Source: Mycolicibacterium madagascariense
GTDB lineage: Bacteria; Actinomycetota; Actinomycetes; Mycobacteriales; Mycobacteriaceae
NCBI RefSeq assembly: GCF_010729665.1
Contig: NZ_AP022610.1
Span: 186,001-250,000 of the forward strand
Length of the DNA stretch: 64,000 nucleotides
Reading direction: 5' to 3'
Shown: piece by piece, positions 25,427 through 34,273 of the stretch
Layout: the number at the start of each line of letters is the position of its first letter
Position numbering within the stretch: the first letter of the stretch is position 1
The notes under the pieces: generated by a model
What the model was told of the DNA's origin: nothing
The model's input: the letters and a program-made list of their open reading frames with translations, nothing else
Database searches by the model: none
Program-made: the position numbers and the translations under genes

Positions 25427-26688
25427 CGGGCGCAGGGCGCCTGCCGTCCCGGCAGTCATTGCGGGGATTGGACGCAGCCAACTTCTTCCTCGCCGACGTG
25501 CGCGATGGTCTCGGCCCGTACCTGGCGATCTACCTGCTCGCCGTGCGGGGACCGTCGCACGGCTGGGACGAGGCCACCGTCGGCGCGGTCATCACCACCG
25601 CGGGCATCGTGGGCCTGATCGTGCAGACCCCGATGGGCGGGCTCATCGACCGCATCCGCCATCGCAGGCTCATTGTTGCGTGCGCGGCCATCGCGGTCAC
25701 GGTCAGCAGCATCGCCCTGCCGTTCGTGCACGGCTACGGCTTGGTGACGGCGACGCAATCGGTGGCGTCGGTCGCCGGAGCGGTGTTCGCACCGGCGATC
25801 TCGGCCATCACCCTCGGTCTGGTGGGCCCGAAGATGCTGGCCGGGCGGATCGGCCGCAACGAGGCCTTCAACCATGGCGGCAACGCCGCGTCGGCAGCGT
25901 TGGCCGCGGGCCTGGCCTGGCTGTTCGGTCCCGTCGTCGTCTTCTGGCTCATGGGTGCCCTCGCGGTGTGCAGCGTCGTGGCGACGGCACGGATCAAGCC
26001 GGACGAGATCGACGACCGGTTGGCCCGCGGCCTCTCCGACTCGACCGGGCAGAGCGACGGCGCCAGCGGCTTCACGGTGCTGCTCAAGAATCGGAGCCTG
26101 CTCGTCTTCGCGGCGATCGCGTTCACGTTCCACCTGTCCAACGCCGCGATGCTGACGTCGGTGAGTCAGCTGCTGACGCGCGTCGTCGGCAAGGACAGTG
26201 CGACGTCGCTGGTCGCCCTGTGCGTGCTCGCGGCCCAGCTGGTGATGATTCCGGTGGCGATCGTGGTGGGCCGCAAGGCCGACGCGTGGGGTCGCAAGCC
26301 CATCTTCCTGGCCGGGTTCGCGGTGCTGGCGGCGCGCGGCGTCCTGTACACGGTGTCCGACGACGCGGTGTGGCTGGTGGCGGTGCAGGCGCTCGACGGC
26401 GTCGGCGCCGGGATCTTCGGCGCGCTCTTCCCCGTCGTCATCGCCGACCTGACGAGGGGAACGGGCCGGTTCAACGTCTCGCAGGGGGCGGTCGCGACCG
26501 CACAGGGGCTCGGGGCCGCGCTCAGCGCGGGCATGGCCGGCGCCATCATCGTGGCCGCGGGCTATCACGTGGCGTTCTGGACGCTGGCGGCCATTGCCGT
26601 GCTCGGGCTGATCCTCTACACCGTGTTCATGCCGGAGACGAGGATGGCGCCGAGTGCGGACGACGCGATCGAAGCGACCTCGGCGTGA
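25423..26688 (+). CDS. MFS transporter
   Basis: About 421 residues with 12 predicted transmembrane helices. The MFS loop 2-3 motif is visible as QTPMGGLIDRIRHRRL, and the symmetric loop later as VGRKADAWGRKPIF. It starts inside the stop of the J-domain gene (ATGA), so expression is coupled to it. The family type (drug efflux or sugar/organic acid uptake) cannot be fixed. It converges with the small gene ending at 26710. Confidence 0.85.
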   Translation: MTGAGRLPSRQSLRGLDAANFFLADVRDGLGPYLAIYLLAVRGPSHGWDEATVGAVITTAGIVGLIVQTPMGGLIDRIRHRRLIVACAAIAVTVSSIALPFVHGYGLVTATQSVASVAGAVFAPAISAITLGLVGPKMLAGRIGRNEAFNHGGNAASAALAAGLAWLFGPVVVFWLMGALAVCSVVATARIKPDEIDDRLARGLSDSTGQSDGASGFTVLLKNRSLLVFAAIAFTFHLSNAAMLTSVSQLLTRVVGKDSATSLVALCVLAAQLVMIPVAIVVGRKADAWGRKPIFLAGFAVLAARGVLYTVSDDAVWLVAVQALDGVGAGIFGALFPVVIADLTRGTGRFNVSQGAVATAQGLGAALSAGMAGAIIVAAGYHVAFWTLAAIAVLGLILYTVFMPETRMAPSADDAIEATSA

Positions 26689-26709
26689 CGGGCTAGCAAT
26701 TCCCTGGCC

Positions 26710-26994
26710 TCAGTCGCCGTCGAGAACGTGCACCGACACCTCGTCGAGGCGCAACCCGAGCTCCGACGCGATCGCCGTGCGGGCCGCGAGCTCGGCGTCG
26801 TCGCGTCGCTCGACCCGCGCGACGAGCTCGAGATCCGGGACGGCCACCACCCAGGTACGCCCGTCATGCTCGATCGTGACGTCGAACTCCTCGGTCGGGC
26901 CGAGCTGAGCCAGTATTCGGTCGGTGGACGTCTCGCCGGGGCGGGACCGCAGGCCTACGCGATCCCGCGCCCAGCGGCGAAGACCGGCAAACAT
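26710..26994 (-). CDS. Small protein with HicB-like fold
   Basis: The 94-residue product has a basic N-terminus (MFAGLRRWARDRVGLRSRPG) and then FDVTIEHDGRTWVVAVPDLE with alternating DAELAARTAIASELGLRLDE. This strand-helix pattern resembles HicB/DUF1902 antitoxin-like domains that sense an incoming strand. No HicA toxin is next to it, so an antitoxin role is not supported. Family assignment is tentative. Confidence 0.55.
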   Translation of the reverse strand: MFAGLRRWARDRVGLRSRPGETSTDRILAQLGPTEEFDVTIEHDGRTWVVAVPDLELVARVERRDDAELAARTAIASELGLRLDEVSVHVLDGD

Positions 26995-27051
26995 GAGGTC
27001 AGTCTCGCATCGTGGTGGGGGCGGCTGGCGCCCGACCGATCGACGCTGCGG

Positions 27052-27405
27052 TCACTCCGCCGAGGACGCGCCGTCGAGCTGTCGCGCGGCCACTCCGGCA
27101 ATGCGTTCGTGGGCGGTGACGAGCAGACCGTGGGCGTCGAGACGGTCGAGGGACGTGCTGGACCGCGACAGTCCGACGAGATCCTCGACGATTTGCCCGG
27201 CGAGGAGCACCAGCTTGACGTTGTGCTGCTGGGACTGCTGGCGCAGCATCTCGAAGGCGTCGTCGGAGCGAATTCCGTACAGGAACATGATCATGCCCTT
27301 GGCCTGGTCGATCACCGACCGTTGCTCGGTGATGAAGTTGACCCGTTCGGTGATCTGCTCTTGCTCGGTCGGCCTGGTACCGCCCGTCGAGCCGCTGTTC
27401 GTCAT
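27052..27405 (-). CDS. ANTAR domain RNA-binding regulator
   Basis: The 117-residue protein is mostly an ANTAR domain: ITEQRSVIDQAKGMIMFLYG, then IRSDDAFEMLRQQSQQHNVK and LVLLAGQIVEDLVG. ANTAR proteins bind tandem hexaloop RNA hairpins and cause antitermination. There is no GAF or receiver domain in this protein. GAGGAC precedes the ATG (27405). Its RNA target is not visible in the window. Confidence 0.85.
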   Translation of the reverse strand: MTNSGSTGGTRPTEQEQITERVNFITEQRSVIDQAKGMIMFLYGIRSDDAFEMLRQQSQQHNVKLVLLAGQIVEDLVGLSRSSTSLDRLDAHGLLVTAHERIAGVAARQLDGASSAE

Positions 27406-27746
27406 GGGTGCGTCCTCCTGAGGCGGGCGTGCGGTGTTGCCTCAGACGGAAGGGTGTGGCTCATGCCGGGTTTCTGGGGCATCTCGATGTACGTATGTGA
27501 AGTCGACGATGTTTGTCAACTACGTCAAATTCGTCGCCGGAGGGTTTTCGGATGGCGTCGACGGGGTGACGATGATCACGCGCCAGTTTGCTGACGAGTG
27601 AGCGCAAGGTGCCGGTGGGCGGGCCGGTCGTCGGCTGTCGGCTTGCTGTCAAGTCGCGGTTCGAGTGTCCGGCGGGTAAATGTCGGGTATTGACGAGGTG
27701 GACAGCCGAAGGACCGGCGGTGCTCGGCGATCGATAGGGAGCAGTC
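27406..27746. other. Divergent intergenic region
   Basis: No gene is seen in these 341 bases between the ANTAR gene and the ATPase-operon gene. GGGTAT near 27690 looks like a SigF -10, but no GTTT-type -35 is at the right distance, so no promoter is called. Confidence 0.4.
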
Positions 27747-28262
27747 ATGGGTGTGGTGCACGGCGTGACGCGGGGCGTCACGGGAATCCTCAACGCCACC
27801 ACGGCTGCGGCAGGCGCCGTGTCGGGGGCGGCGGTCAGCGGTGTGGTCGGCGGAGTGCGCGGCACGGCCGAGGGCGTGCGCAGCGGGTTGAGCAGCGGCA
27901 GTCATTCCACGCCGGCCGCGGCGCTGACCCTGGCCGCGTTCGGCGCCGTGGGACTGGTCGAGTGGCCGGTGCTGCTCGTCGTGGGCGGGACGGCGCTGGC
28001 GGTACGCCGACTCACCCAGGCGCAGCAGGAGTCCGCCTCGGCGCCGGCGGCGTCGGCGCCGCGGGACTCGCTGCCACCGCCGCGGTCCACGCCGGCGAAG
28101 GTCGACTCGATCGCACCGGTGAAGACGGCGCCGAAGCCGACCAAGGCCGCGCGTACGCCGACGAAGTCCGCGTCCACGACGAAGACCTCGGTGGCCAACG
28201 CGACGAAGTCCGCCCCGCGCAAGGCGGCGGCCAAGACCGCCCGCTCCCGACCACGTGGCTAG
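27747..28262 (+). CDS. Membrane protein with H1-like basic tail, ATPase companion
   Basis: The 171-residue protein has a glycine/alanine-rich N-terminus (GVTGILNATTAAAGAVSGAA), a helical pair around residues 52-90 (AFGAVGLVEWPVLLVVGGTA) and a Lys/Thr/Ala/Pro-rich tail (KTAPKPTKAARTPTKSASTT). The tail resembles H1-like DNA-binding tails but may just be a disordered basic region. It lies 33 bases before the P-type ATPase and reads in the same direction, so it is probably co-expressed and may assist it. Function unknown. Confidence 0.65.
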   Translation: MGVVHGVTRGVTGILNATTAAAGAVSGAAVSGVVGGVRGTAEGVRSGLSSGSHSTPAAALTLAAFGAVGLVEWPVLLVVGGTALAVRRLTQAQQESASAPAASAPRDSLPPPRSTPAKVDSIAPVKTAPKPTKAARTPTKSASTTKTSVANATKSAPRKAAAKTARSRPRG

Positions 28263-28295
28263 CGCCGCGACGGCAGCGACGGCAGGGACCCGTTC

Positions 28296-31200
28296 ATGGG
28301 CCTGAAGGAGGCAGCGAAACGCTGCGCCCGGTTGGGGCTGGACGCCACGTCGGCGTCGATGGGCGCGGCGGGTGCCGCCGCATCGATGGGCTTCGACATC
28401 GCGACGCTGCCGATGCGCGCGACCACCGACCTCATCCTGGGTTCGGGCACCGTCGACTCCGTGACCGGCGTCGTGCGCGAACTGGTCGGGGGCACACCGA
28501 GCCGGCGCTGCTGGCAGGGTGACGACCGGGCCTGGATCGAGGTGCGCGGGGCGTCGGACCGCGCCGTGGTCGAGGCCGTCCTGGCCGCGGTGCGCGCGCA
28601 CCCGGGTGTGCGTGGTGCCGAGGTCAACGTGCCCCTCTCTCGCGTGATGGTGTCGATCGGATCGGACGGCCCGACGGCGGCGCAGCTGTGCGGCGTGGTC
28701 GCCGACGCCGAGGCCGCAGCGGCGGGCGCGCCATCTCGGGAGCGCGTGCCCGACCTGCCCGGTGACGGCGTCGTGCTGCTGGGCCGCGTCGCCGCGGTCA
28801 CCGCCAACGGGACCGGGCTGTGCGTGGCGATCGCGACCCGTGCGCTGGGCGTGCCGAGGCTGCCGGGGATGTTCTCCGCGGCGGTCACGGTCGTCGACTA
28901 CCAACCGCGGCTGCGCCGGCTCGTCGAGCAGCATCTGGGGACGGTGGCCGCGGACACCGTCGTGGGACTGGCGGCGGCCGCCGCGCACACGGCAGCACAG
29001 GCGCCAGCCTCGTTGGCCGTCGATCTCCTGATTCAGCTCGTCCACGCCGCGGAGGGCCGCTCCGGGCAGCGGTCGTGGGCGAGGTGGGAACCGACCCTGG
29101 CGGCGCAGGCCGCCTGCCTCGACGACGTCGTGCCTGCACCGCGACCCCGGCCCCGCCCGCCGGGCCCGGTCGAGCGCCACGGCGACCGCAGCGGGCTGGC
29201 GCAGGTCGTCGGCTCGCTCGCGATCGGCGCGGTGACGCGCAGCCTGCCCGCAGCCGCCACGGCCGCGGCGGTGGCCGCTCCCAAGGCGGCACGCAGCGCT
29301 CGGGAGTCCTTCGCGGGGACGCTGGCCCGCGGGCTCGCCGATCGGCACGACGTGCTGATGCTGCGGCCAGAAGCGTTGCGCCGCTTGGATCGCGTCGACG
29401 TCGTCGTGATCGATCCGCGGGTGGTGTGCACCGGACCGCTGCGCGTCCAAGCCGTCGACGGGGTGTCCGACGCGCGTCGCGCCGAAGCCTGGCGGGCCGC
29501 CGCGGCGGCACTCGACGAGGGCCGTCTCGCCGCGGGCAGGCACCGGTTGCCCGCGCCCTGGGCCACACCGGATCGCGAGGAACACGTCGAGGTGCGGTGC
29601 GCTCACTCGCCAGACCCGTTGGCGTCGGCCATCATCGACGCCGCCCGCGACGGCGGAGCCGAGGCGATGTCGCTCGACGTGGACGACCTCGGAGACCTGC
29701 GCTCGACGTTCGACGACCTGCGCCCCGTGGCGGGCCGACCGTGGGACGACGCACTCGCCGTGGCGGTGCACGAACTGCAGGACGAGGGCTACACCGTCGC
29801 GGTGGTGACAGCTGCTGCGCCGCAAGCACTCTCGGCCGCCGACGTGGGAATCGGGCTGACCTACGAGGGCATTCGGCCGACCTGGCACGCGCACGTGGTG
29901 GTGGCCGACCTCGCCGGGGTGTGGCGGGTGCTGCACAGCCTGCCGTCGGCGCGAGCCGCGAGCCGCAGTGGGGTGCAGCTCTCGGTGGGTGCGTCAGCAC
30001 TGGGCACGCTGCTGATGGTGCCCGGCGTGCGCGGTCTCGGTCCCGGACCGGTCACCGCCGGTGCGGCGGCCGGCGTGTGGACCGGATATCGGTTGGCGCA
30101 CAGCGTGTTACGGGCGAAGGTACCCGCACCGGTCGACGTCAGGGACTGGCACGCGATGCCGGCCGCCGACGTCGTCGAGATCCTGCCCCCGCCGGCCAGT
30201 GGCGGCCGTGTCGTCGTGCGCCGCTCCCGCCCGGTGGCCGTCGCGGGCGCGTCATGGCGGCTGCTCGGCCGGGTGACGGGTCCACCGCAGCGGTTAGCGT
30301 CGGAGTTCGTCGGGGCGATGCGCACGGAGTTGGCCGATCCGTTGACCCCCGTGCTTGCGACGGGTGCGGCGGCCAGCGCGGCACTGGGATCGCCCGTCGA
30401 CGCGGTGCTGGTCGGATCGGTCCTCGCAGGCAACGCGGCGCTCGCGGCCACCCAGCAGGTGCACGCCCAGCGTCTGCTGCGTCGTCTGCTGGCGGTGCAG
30501 GTACCCCCGGCCCGACGAGCGTTCGAGGATGGGTCGGGTCTGCGTTACGAGGACGTGCCGGCGTCGGGCCTGCGGCCGGGTGACGTCATCGAGATCCGCA
30601 CCAACGAGGTGGTTCCCGCCGACGCGCGATTGATCGCCGTCACCGATCTCGAGGTCGACGAGGCCGTCCTGACCGGCGAGTCGCTGCCGGTCGGCAAGGG
30701 GCTCGCGCCGACTCCCGGTGCGGCACTGGGCGATCGGACCTGCATGGTGTTCGCCCAGACGACCGTCGTCACCGGTACCGCTCTGGCAGTGGTCACCGCG
30801 GTGGGAGAACAGACGCAGGCCAGGCGGGCGCTACCCACCGATGCGAGTCACGACTCCGCGGTCGGGCTGCAGGCGCAGCTGGCGGATCTGACCAACCGGG
30901 CCTGGCCGGTCAGCCTGGCGGGCGGTGCCGTCGTCGGCGTACTCGGGCTGCTGCGGCGCACCGGGTTGCGCTCGGCGGTGGCGGGCGGCGTCGCCGTGAG
31001 CGTGGCCGCGGTCCCCGAGGGGTTGCCACTGGTGGCCACCCTGGCGCAGCAGGCGTCGGCGCGTCGGCTGACCCGGGCGGGTGCGCTGGTGCGCAGTCCC
31101 CGGTCGGTCGAGGCTCTCGGCCGCGTCGACGTGGTCTGCTTCGACAAGACGGGAACCTTGAGCGAGAACCGGCTGCGGGTGTCGCTGGTGCGTCCGGCGC

Positions 31201-32834
31201 CAGGGGTGTCGGTGCCGGCGGTCCTGGCATGCGCCTCGCGGGCCACCGCCGACCCGGTCGGGGGGCGCCACTTGCACGCCACCGACCGAGCGGTGATCGA
31301 CGCCGCCGCAGCGGACTCGACGGAGACGCCGGACCGCGGAGAGCGGTTGGCGCACTTGCCCTTCCGATCGGGTCGCGCTTACTCGGCATCGCTGCACGGG
31401 GCGGAGCTGACGGTCAAGGGCGCCCCGGAAGTCGTGTTGGCGGCGTGCTCGGGACGCGACGGCTCGATGGGCCCGGTGGTGGCCGAGATGGCCGCCGACG
31501 GCCTGCGCGTGATCGCGGTGGCCAAGCGCACCCTGACCGCCGAGCAGGTGGCCGCCGCGCTGTCCGACCCCGACGCCCTCGCCGCGGCAAGTAGCACCGG
31601 TCTTCGGCTGGTCGGTCTGCTCGGGTTGGCCGATACGCCGCGCCCGGCAGCGCGGCGACTGCTCACCGCGCTGGCCGAGCAGCAGCTGGGAGTGCGGTTG
31701 ATCACCGGCGATCACCCCATCACCGCGGTGTCGATCGCCGCCGATCTGGGCCTCGACGTGGCTGCGCACCAAGTGATCACGGGCGCGGAGTGGGACGCGC
31801 TGCCGCGCCGCGGGCAGGAGCGTGCGGCCGCCGAGCGGGTGGTCTTCGCGCGGATGTCACCGCAACACAAGGTGCAGGTCGTGCAGACGCTGGAACGCAT
31901 CGGGTTGGTGTGCGCCATGGTTGGCGACGGGGCCAACGATGCGGCGGCGATGCGGGCCGCGACCGTCGGGGTCGGCGTGGTGTCGCGCGGCAGTGACCCG
32001 GCGCGACTGGCCGCCGACGTCATGTTGCTCGACGGCCGCATCGAAGCCCTGCTCGACGCGTTGGACGAAGGTCGTCAGCTGTGGCGGCGGGTGCAGGCCG
32101 CGGTGGCGGTGCTGCTGGGCGGCAACGCCGGTGAGGTCGCGTTCGCCATCGTCGGCAGCGCGTTGACGGGTCGGTCGCCGCTGAATGCGCGGCAGCTACT
32201 GCTGGTCAACATGCTGACCGACGCCCTGCCCGCGGCGGCGTTGGCGGTCAGCCCGCCCAACGCCGGAATGCGTTCGGCGGGAAGAGGTCCCGATCAGGCT
32301 GCGCTGTGGCGCACCGTCGCGGTGCGCGGTGGCGCGACGGCGGCCGCGGCGACCGGCGCATGGGTGGCGGCCAGCCTGACGGGACGCCAGCGGCGGGCCT
32401 CGACGGTGGGGCTGGTCGCGCTGGTCGGTGCGCAACTGGGCCAGACGCTGCTGGACTCACGCAGCCCGTTGGTGGTGGTGACCGCCGCGGGCTCCATGAC
32501 GGTGCTCGCGGGTGCGGTGATGACGCCGGGGCTCAGCCAGTTGCTGGGGTGCACTCCGCTGGGTCCGGTGGGTTGGGCGCAGGCGTTGTCGGCGGCGGCG
32601 GTCGCGACCGCCGGTGCCGCAGTGGTACCCGTGCTCGCCGAGCGCTTCGGTACGGACCGGGCGGCCGGCGCCGAGGAGGAGGCGACCGACGATCAGTCGA
32701 CGATCTCGACGACGCCTGCGCGCCACAGCACCGCGTACAGCTCGCGCAACGGAAGCGTCAAGATGCGGGTCAGTGCATCGGTCAACGGATCGTCGCCGGC
32801 ACCGCTCATGGGCTTTGACACACCGCGAGCATGA
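28296..32834 (+). CDS. Giant P-type ATPase (CtpI-like)
   Basis: The 1512-residue protein matches the unusually long CtpI group. The ATPase core is complete: VLTGESLPVGK (TGES at about 793-796), AAVPEGLPL in the cation-binding helix (907-911), CFDKTGTLSENRL with phospho-acceptor Asp950, and MVGDGANDAAAMRAA (1210-1215). The N-terminal ~650 residues hold a metal-domain-like region and a degenerate ATPase-like segment. The PEGLP motif suggests a calcium/magnesium-type P2 pump rather than a heavy-metal CPx pump. Its last ~45 residues (after EEEATDDQ) look like antisense translation and overlap a minus-strand frame, so the biological end may be earlier. Confidence 0.85.
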   Translation: MGLKEAAKRCARLGLDATSASMGAAGAAASMGFDIATLPMRATTDLILGSGTVDSVTGVVRELVGGTPSRRCWQGDDRAWIEVRGASDRAVVEAVLAAVRAHPGVRGAEVNVPLSRVMVSIGSDGPTAAQLCGVVADAEAAAAGAPSRERVPDLPGDGVVLLGRVAAVTANGTGLCVAIATRALGVPRLPGMFSAAVTVVDYQPRLRRLVEQHLGTVAADTVVGLAAAAAHTAAQAPASLAVDLLIQLVHAAEGRSGQRSWARWEPTLAAQAACLDDVVPAPRPRPRPPGPVERHGDRSGLAQVVGSLAIGAVTRSLPAAATAAAVAAPKAARSARESFAGTLARGLADRHDVLMLRPEALRRLDRVDVVVIDPRVVCTGPLRVQAVDGVSDARRAEAWRAAAAALDEGRLAAGRHRLPAPWATPDREEHVEVRCAHSPDPLASAIIDAARDGGAEAMSLDVDDLGDLRSTFDDLRPVAGRPWDDALAVAVHELQDEGYTVAVVTAAAPQALSAADVGIGLTYEGIRPTWHAHVVVADLAGVWRVLHSLPSARAASRSGVQLSVGASALGTLLMVPGVRGLGPGPVTAGAAAGVWTGYRLAHSVLRAKVPAPVDVRDWHAMPAADVVEILPPPASGGRVVVRRSRPVAVAGASWRLLGRVTGPPQRLASEFVGAMRTELADPLTPVLATGAAASAALGSPVDAVLVGSVLAGNAALAATQQVHAQRLLRRLLAVQVPPARRAFEDGSGLRYEDVPASGLRPGDVIEIRTNEVVPADARLIAVTDLEVDEAVLTGESLPVGKGLAPTPGAALGDRTCMVFAQTTVVTGTALAVVTAVGEQTQARRALPTDASHDSAVGLQAQLADLTNRAWPVSLAGGAVVGVLGLLRRTGLRSAVAGGVAVSVAAVPEGLPLVATLAQQASARRLTRAGALVRSPRSVEALGRVDVVCFDKTGTLSENRLRVSLVRPAPGVSVPAVLACASRATADPVGGRHLHATDRAVIDAAAADSTETPDRGERLAHLPFRSGRAYSASLHGAELTVKGAPEVVLAACSGRDGSMGPVVAEMAADGLRVIAVAKRTLTAEQVAAALSDPDALAAASSTGLRLVGLLGLADTPRPAARRLLTALAEQQLGVRLITGDHPITAVSIAADLGLDVAAHQVITGAEWDALPRRGQERAAAERVVFARMSPQHKVQVVQTLERIGLVCAMVGDGANDAAAMRAATVGVGVVSRGSDPARLAADVMLLDGRIEALLDALDEGRQLWRRVQAAVAVLLGGNAGEVAFAIVGSALTGRSPLNARQLLLVNMLTDALPAAALAVSPPNAGMRSAGRGPDQAALWRTVAVRGGATAAAATGAWVAASLTGRQRRASTVGLVALVGAQLGQTLLDSRSPLVVVTAAGSMTVLAGAVMTPGLSQLLGCTPLGPVGWAQALSAAAVATAGAAVVPVLAERFGTDRAAGAEEEATDDQSTISTTPARHSTAYSSRNGSVKMRVSASVNGSSPAPLMGFDTPRA
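32693..32809 (-). CDS. Possible small protein antisense to the ATPase C-terminus
   Basis: From an ATG at 32809 this 38-codon frame reads MSGAGDDPLTDALTRILTLP, then LRELYAVLWRAGVVEIVD. It has a balanced amphipathic composition, unlike the low-complexity sense frame it overlaps, so it could be the real coding strand. There is no good Shine-Dalgarno; GTG 32818 is an alternative start. Function unknown. Confidence 0.4.
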   Translation of the reverse strand: MSGAGDDPLTDALTRILTLPLRELYAVLWRAGVVEIVD

Positions 32835-32883
32835 CGATCCCGCACACCCGGGAACTGAAGACGACATGACCAGGAGGCAACCA

Positions 32884-33153
32884 ATGGCCAACGAATCACC
32901 CCGCACCGGGCACCGCAGTGCCGTCGACCGGGTGCGTGACGCCGAGTCGTTCGCCGTGCAGTTGCCGGTCGTCGGCCGCGTCAACATCCCGCGGCCCGAA
33001 TCGCTGGCCTACTTCGGCGGATTGGCCGCGCTGGCCGCGGTCGAGATCATCGATTGGCCCATTGCGTTGATCATCGCGACCGGGCACGCGCTGGCCAGCC
33101 AGCACCGCAACCGGCTGGTCGCGGAACTCGGCGAGGCGCTCGAGGAGGCCTGA
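32884..33153 (+). CDS. Small membrane-associated hypothetical protein
   Basis: The 89-residue protein has an N-terminal soluble stretch (RSAVDRVRDAESFAVQLPVV) and hydrophobic segments (LAYFGGLAALAAVEIIDWPI, ALIIATGHALAS) ending in a charged tail. It is preceded by AGGAGG seven bases before the ATG at 32884, a strong site. It follows the ATPase by 49 bases and is probably co-transcribed. Similar two-helix proteins accompany the ATPase region in relatives, in my judgement; a partner role is inference. Confidence 0.6.
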   Translation: MANESPRTGHRSAVDRVRDAESFAVQLPVVGRVNIPRPESLAYFGGLAALAAVEIIDWPIALIIATGHALASQHRNRLVAELGEALEEA

Positions 33154-33157
33154 TGGG

Positions 33158-33562
33158 TCAGCGCCACTGCTCGCGCGGGATGACGACGTAACTCGCCTCG
33201 CCGCGTCCGAACGACCAGTCATGCCGTTCGTTCTCGGTCAGGACGACGGCGAGGTCCTCGGCGCGTAGTCCAATGGCGTCACCGAGCAACTCGGCGAGGC
33301 GGGCGTAGAAGGCCTGCTTGGCGTCGGCGCTGCGGCCCGCCGACAGCGTCACCTGGACGAGGACGAAGCGATCGGACCGCTCGATGTCGAGATAGGAGCG
33401 GTTGAAGTCGAAGCTCCCCGGTTCGTGCTGCGTGATGAGCTGGAAGCGATCGCGCTCGGGTACGGCGAGCGTCTCGGTCATCGCGCGTTGCACGCAGTCA
33501 CCGATCGACGTGCGCTCCGCCGGCGAATACCCGTTCAGGACGTCGATTCTCACGAGCGGCAT
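33158..33562 (-). CDS. Tautomerase family protein
   Basis: From the ATG at 33562 the 134-residue protein begins MPLVRIDVLNGYSPAERTSI, placing Pro2 at the N-terminus as the catalytic base of the tautomerase superfamily (PF14552 type). The domain continues with PERDRFQLITQHEPGSFDFN and LVQVTLSAGRSADAKQAFY. It should catalyse a tautomerisation or related reaction on a small keto acid; substrate unknown. An upstream ATG at 33583 would bury the proline and is not chosen. Confidence 0.82.
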   Translation of the reverse strand: MPLVRIDVLNGYSPAERTSIGDCVQRAMTETLAVPERDRFQLITQHEPGSFDFNRSYLDIERSDRFVLVQVTLSAGRSADAKQAFYARLAELLGDAIGLRAEDLAVVLTENERHDWSFGRGEASYVVIPREQWR

Positions 33563-33643
33563 GTCGTCGGACGTTAGCACCACGGGCTGGGGCGACGGTT
33601 GGGGTTCAGCTCCTGGCCATCACGGGCCGTCGCCTGGTTCCGA

Positions 33644-33925
33644 TTACCCGGCGCGACGGTGCCGCAGGCCGTCTCGGGTTCCGGTCCTCGCCGGTGTCGG
33701 AGCGGTGGCCGGGAACCGTCGGTGGAGACCGTCGATCAGCCGGTGCGTTTCGTACAGGTCGCGCCGCAGCACGCTGGCGATCGGATCCTTGCGCGGGTTC
33801 CCGCGGGCCCGCGACCGTTGGTTGCGCTCGTCGGCGGCCTCGAGCTTGCGAGAAACGTCCTCGACGTGACCGTAGAGTTCGCTCAGCAGGCGTCTTGCCT
33901 GCTCGGTGCCCACGTCATCTGCCAC
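33644..33925 (-). CDS. Hypothetical helical protein
   Basis: The 93-residue protein is charged and helical: ARRLLSELYGHVEDVSRKLE, then NPRKDPIASVLRRDLYETHR, which suggests a small coiled-coil protein. The C-terminus is Arg/Thr/Gly-rich and disordered. No family is recognised. It lies 60 bases upstream of the tautomerase gene on the same strand and may share its transcript. Confidence 0.5.
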   Translation of the reverse strand: MADDVGTEQARRLLSELYGHVEDVSRKLEAADERNQRSRARGNPRKDPIASVLRRDLYETHRLIDGLHRRFPATAPTPARTGTRDGLRHRRAG

Positions 33926-34062
33926 GTTTGGATCGTCTCACCGTTTTCTAATTTACGCAGGGGATGGTTATTATTCGATTGCCCGTCCTCGCGCCGCCCG
34001 GGTTGGGGTGAGCCGCGTCGCAGAAGTTGACGGGCGTCTTAACACAGGGGAACGTATCGGGG

Positions 34063-34263
34063 GTGATCGAGTCGAGCGAACGGACGGTCATCGACCAGGT
34101 GGTCGACAGACTCTCCGCCAAGTACCCCGATGTCCCCGGTGAGCAGGTGGCGCACGTCGTCAACGACTGCTACTCGCGCTTCGAGGGGCGGCCCATCCGG
34201 GAGTTCGTCCCGTTGTTCGTCGAACGCGGCGCCCGCACGCGGTTGGCGGAGTTGAGCCGCTAG
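34063..34263 (+). CDS. DUF3562 small three-helix protein
   Basis: The 66-residue product (GTG at 34063) reads TVIDQVVDRLSAKYPDVPGE, then QVAHVVNDCYSRFEGRPIRE and FVPLFVERGARTRLAEL, the pattern of the DUF3562/three-helix-bundle family of short, probably dimeric proteins. The function is unknown. A TTG at 34027 would extend it by 12 residues. The gene converges with the hypothetical gene ending at 34274. Confidence 0.7.
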   Translation: MIESSERTVIDQVVDRLSAKYPDVPGEQVAHVVNDCYSRFEGRPIREFVPLFVERGARTRLAELSR

Positions 34264-34273
34264 CCGGTCCCCG

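Noticed and set aside
27660..27700. SigF-type promoter (GGGTAT)
   Set aside because: No matching GTTT -35 lies 15-17 bases upstream.
27576..29936. Minus-strand 786-codon open frame
   Set aside because: Antisense to the ATPase companion and ATPase genes; Arg/His/Gly-rich without domains.
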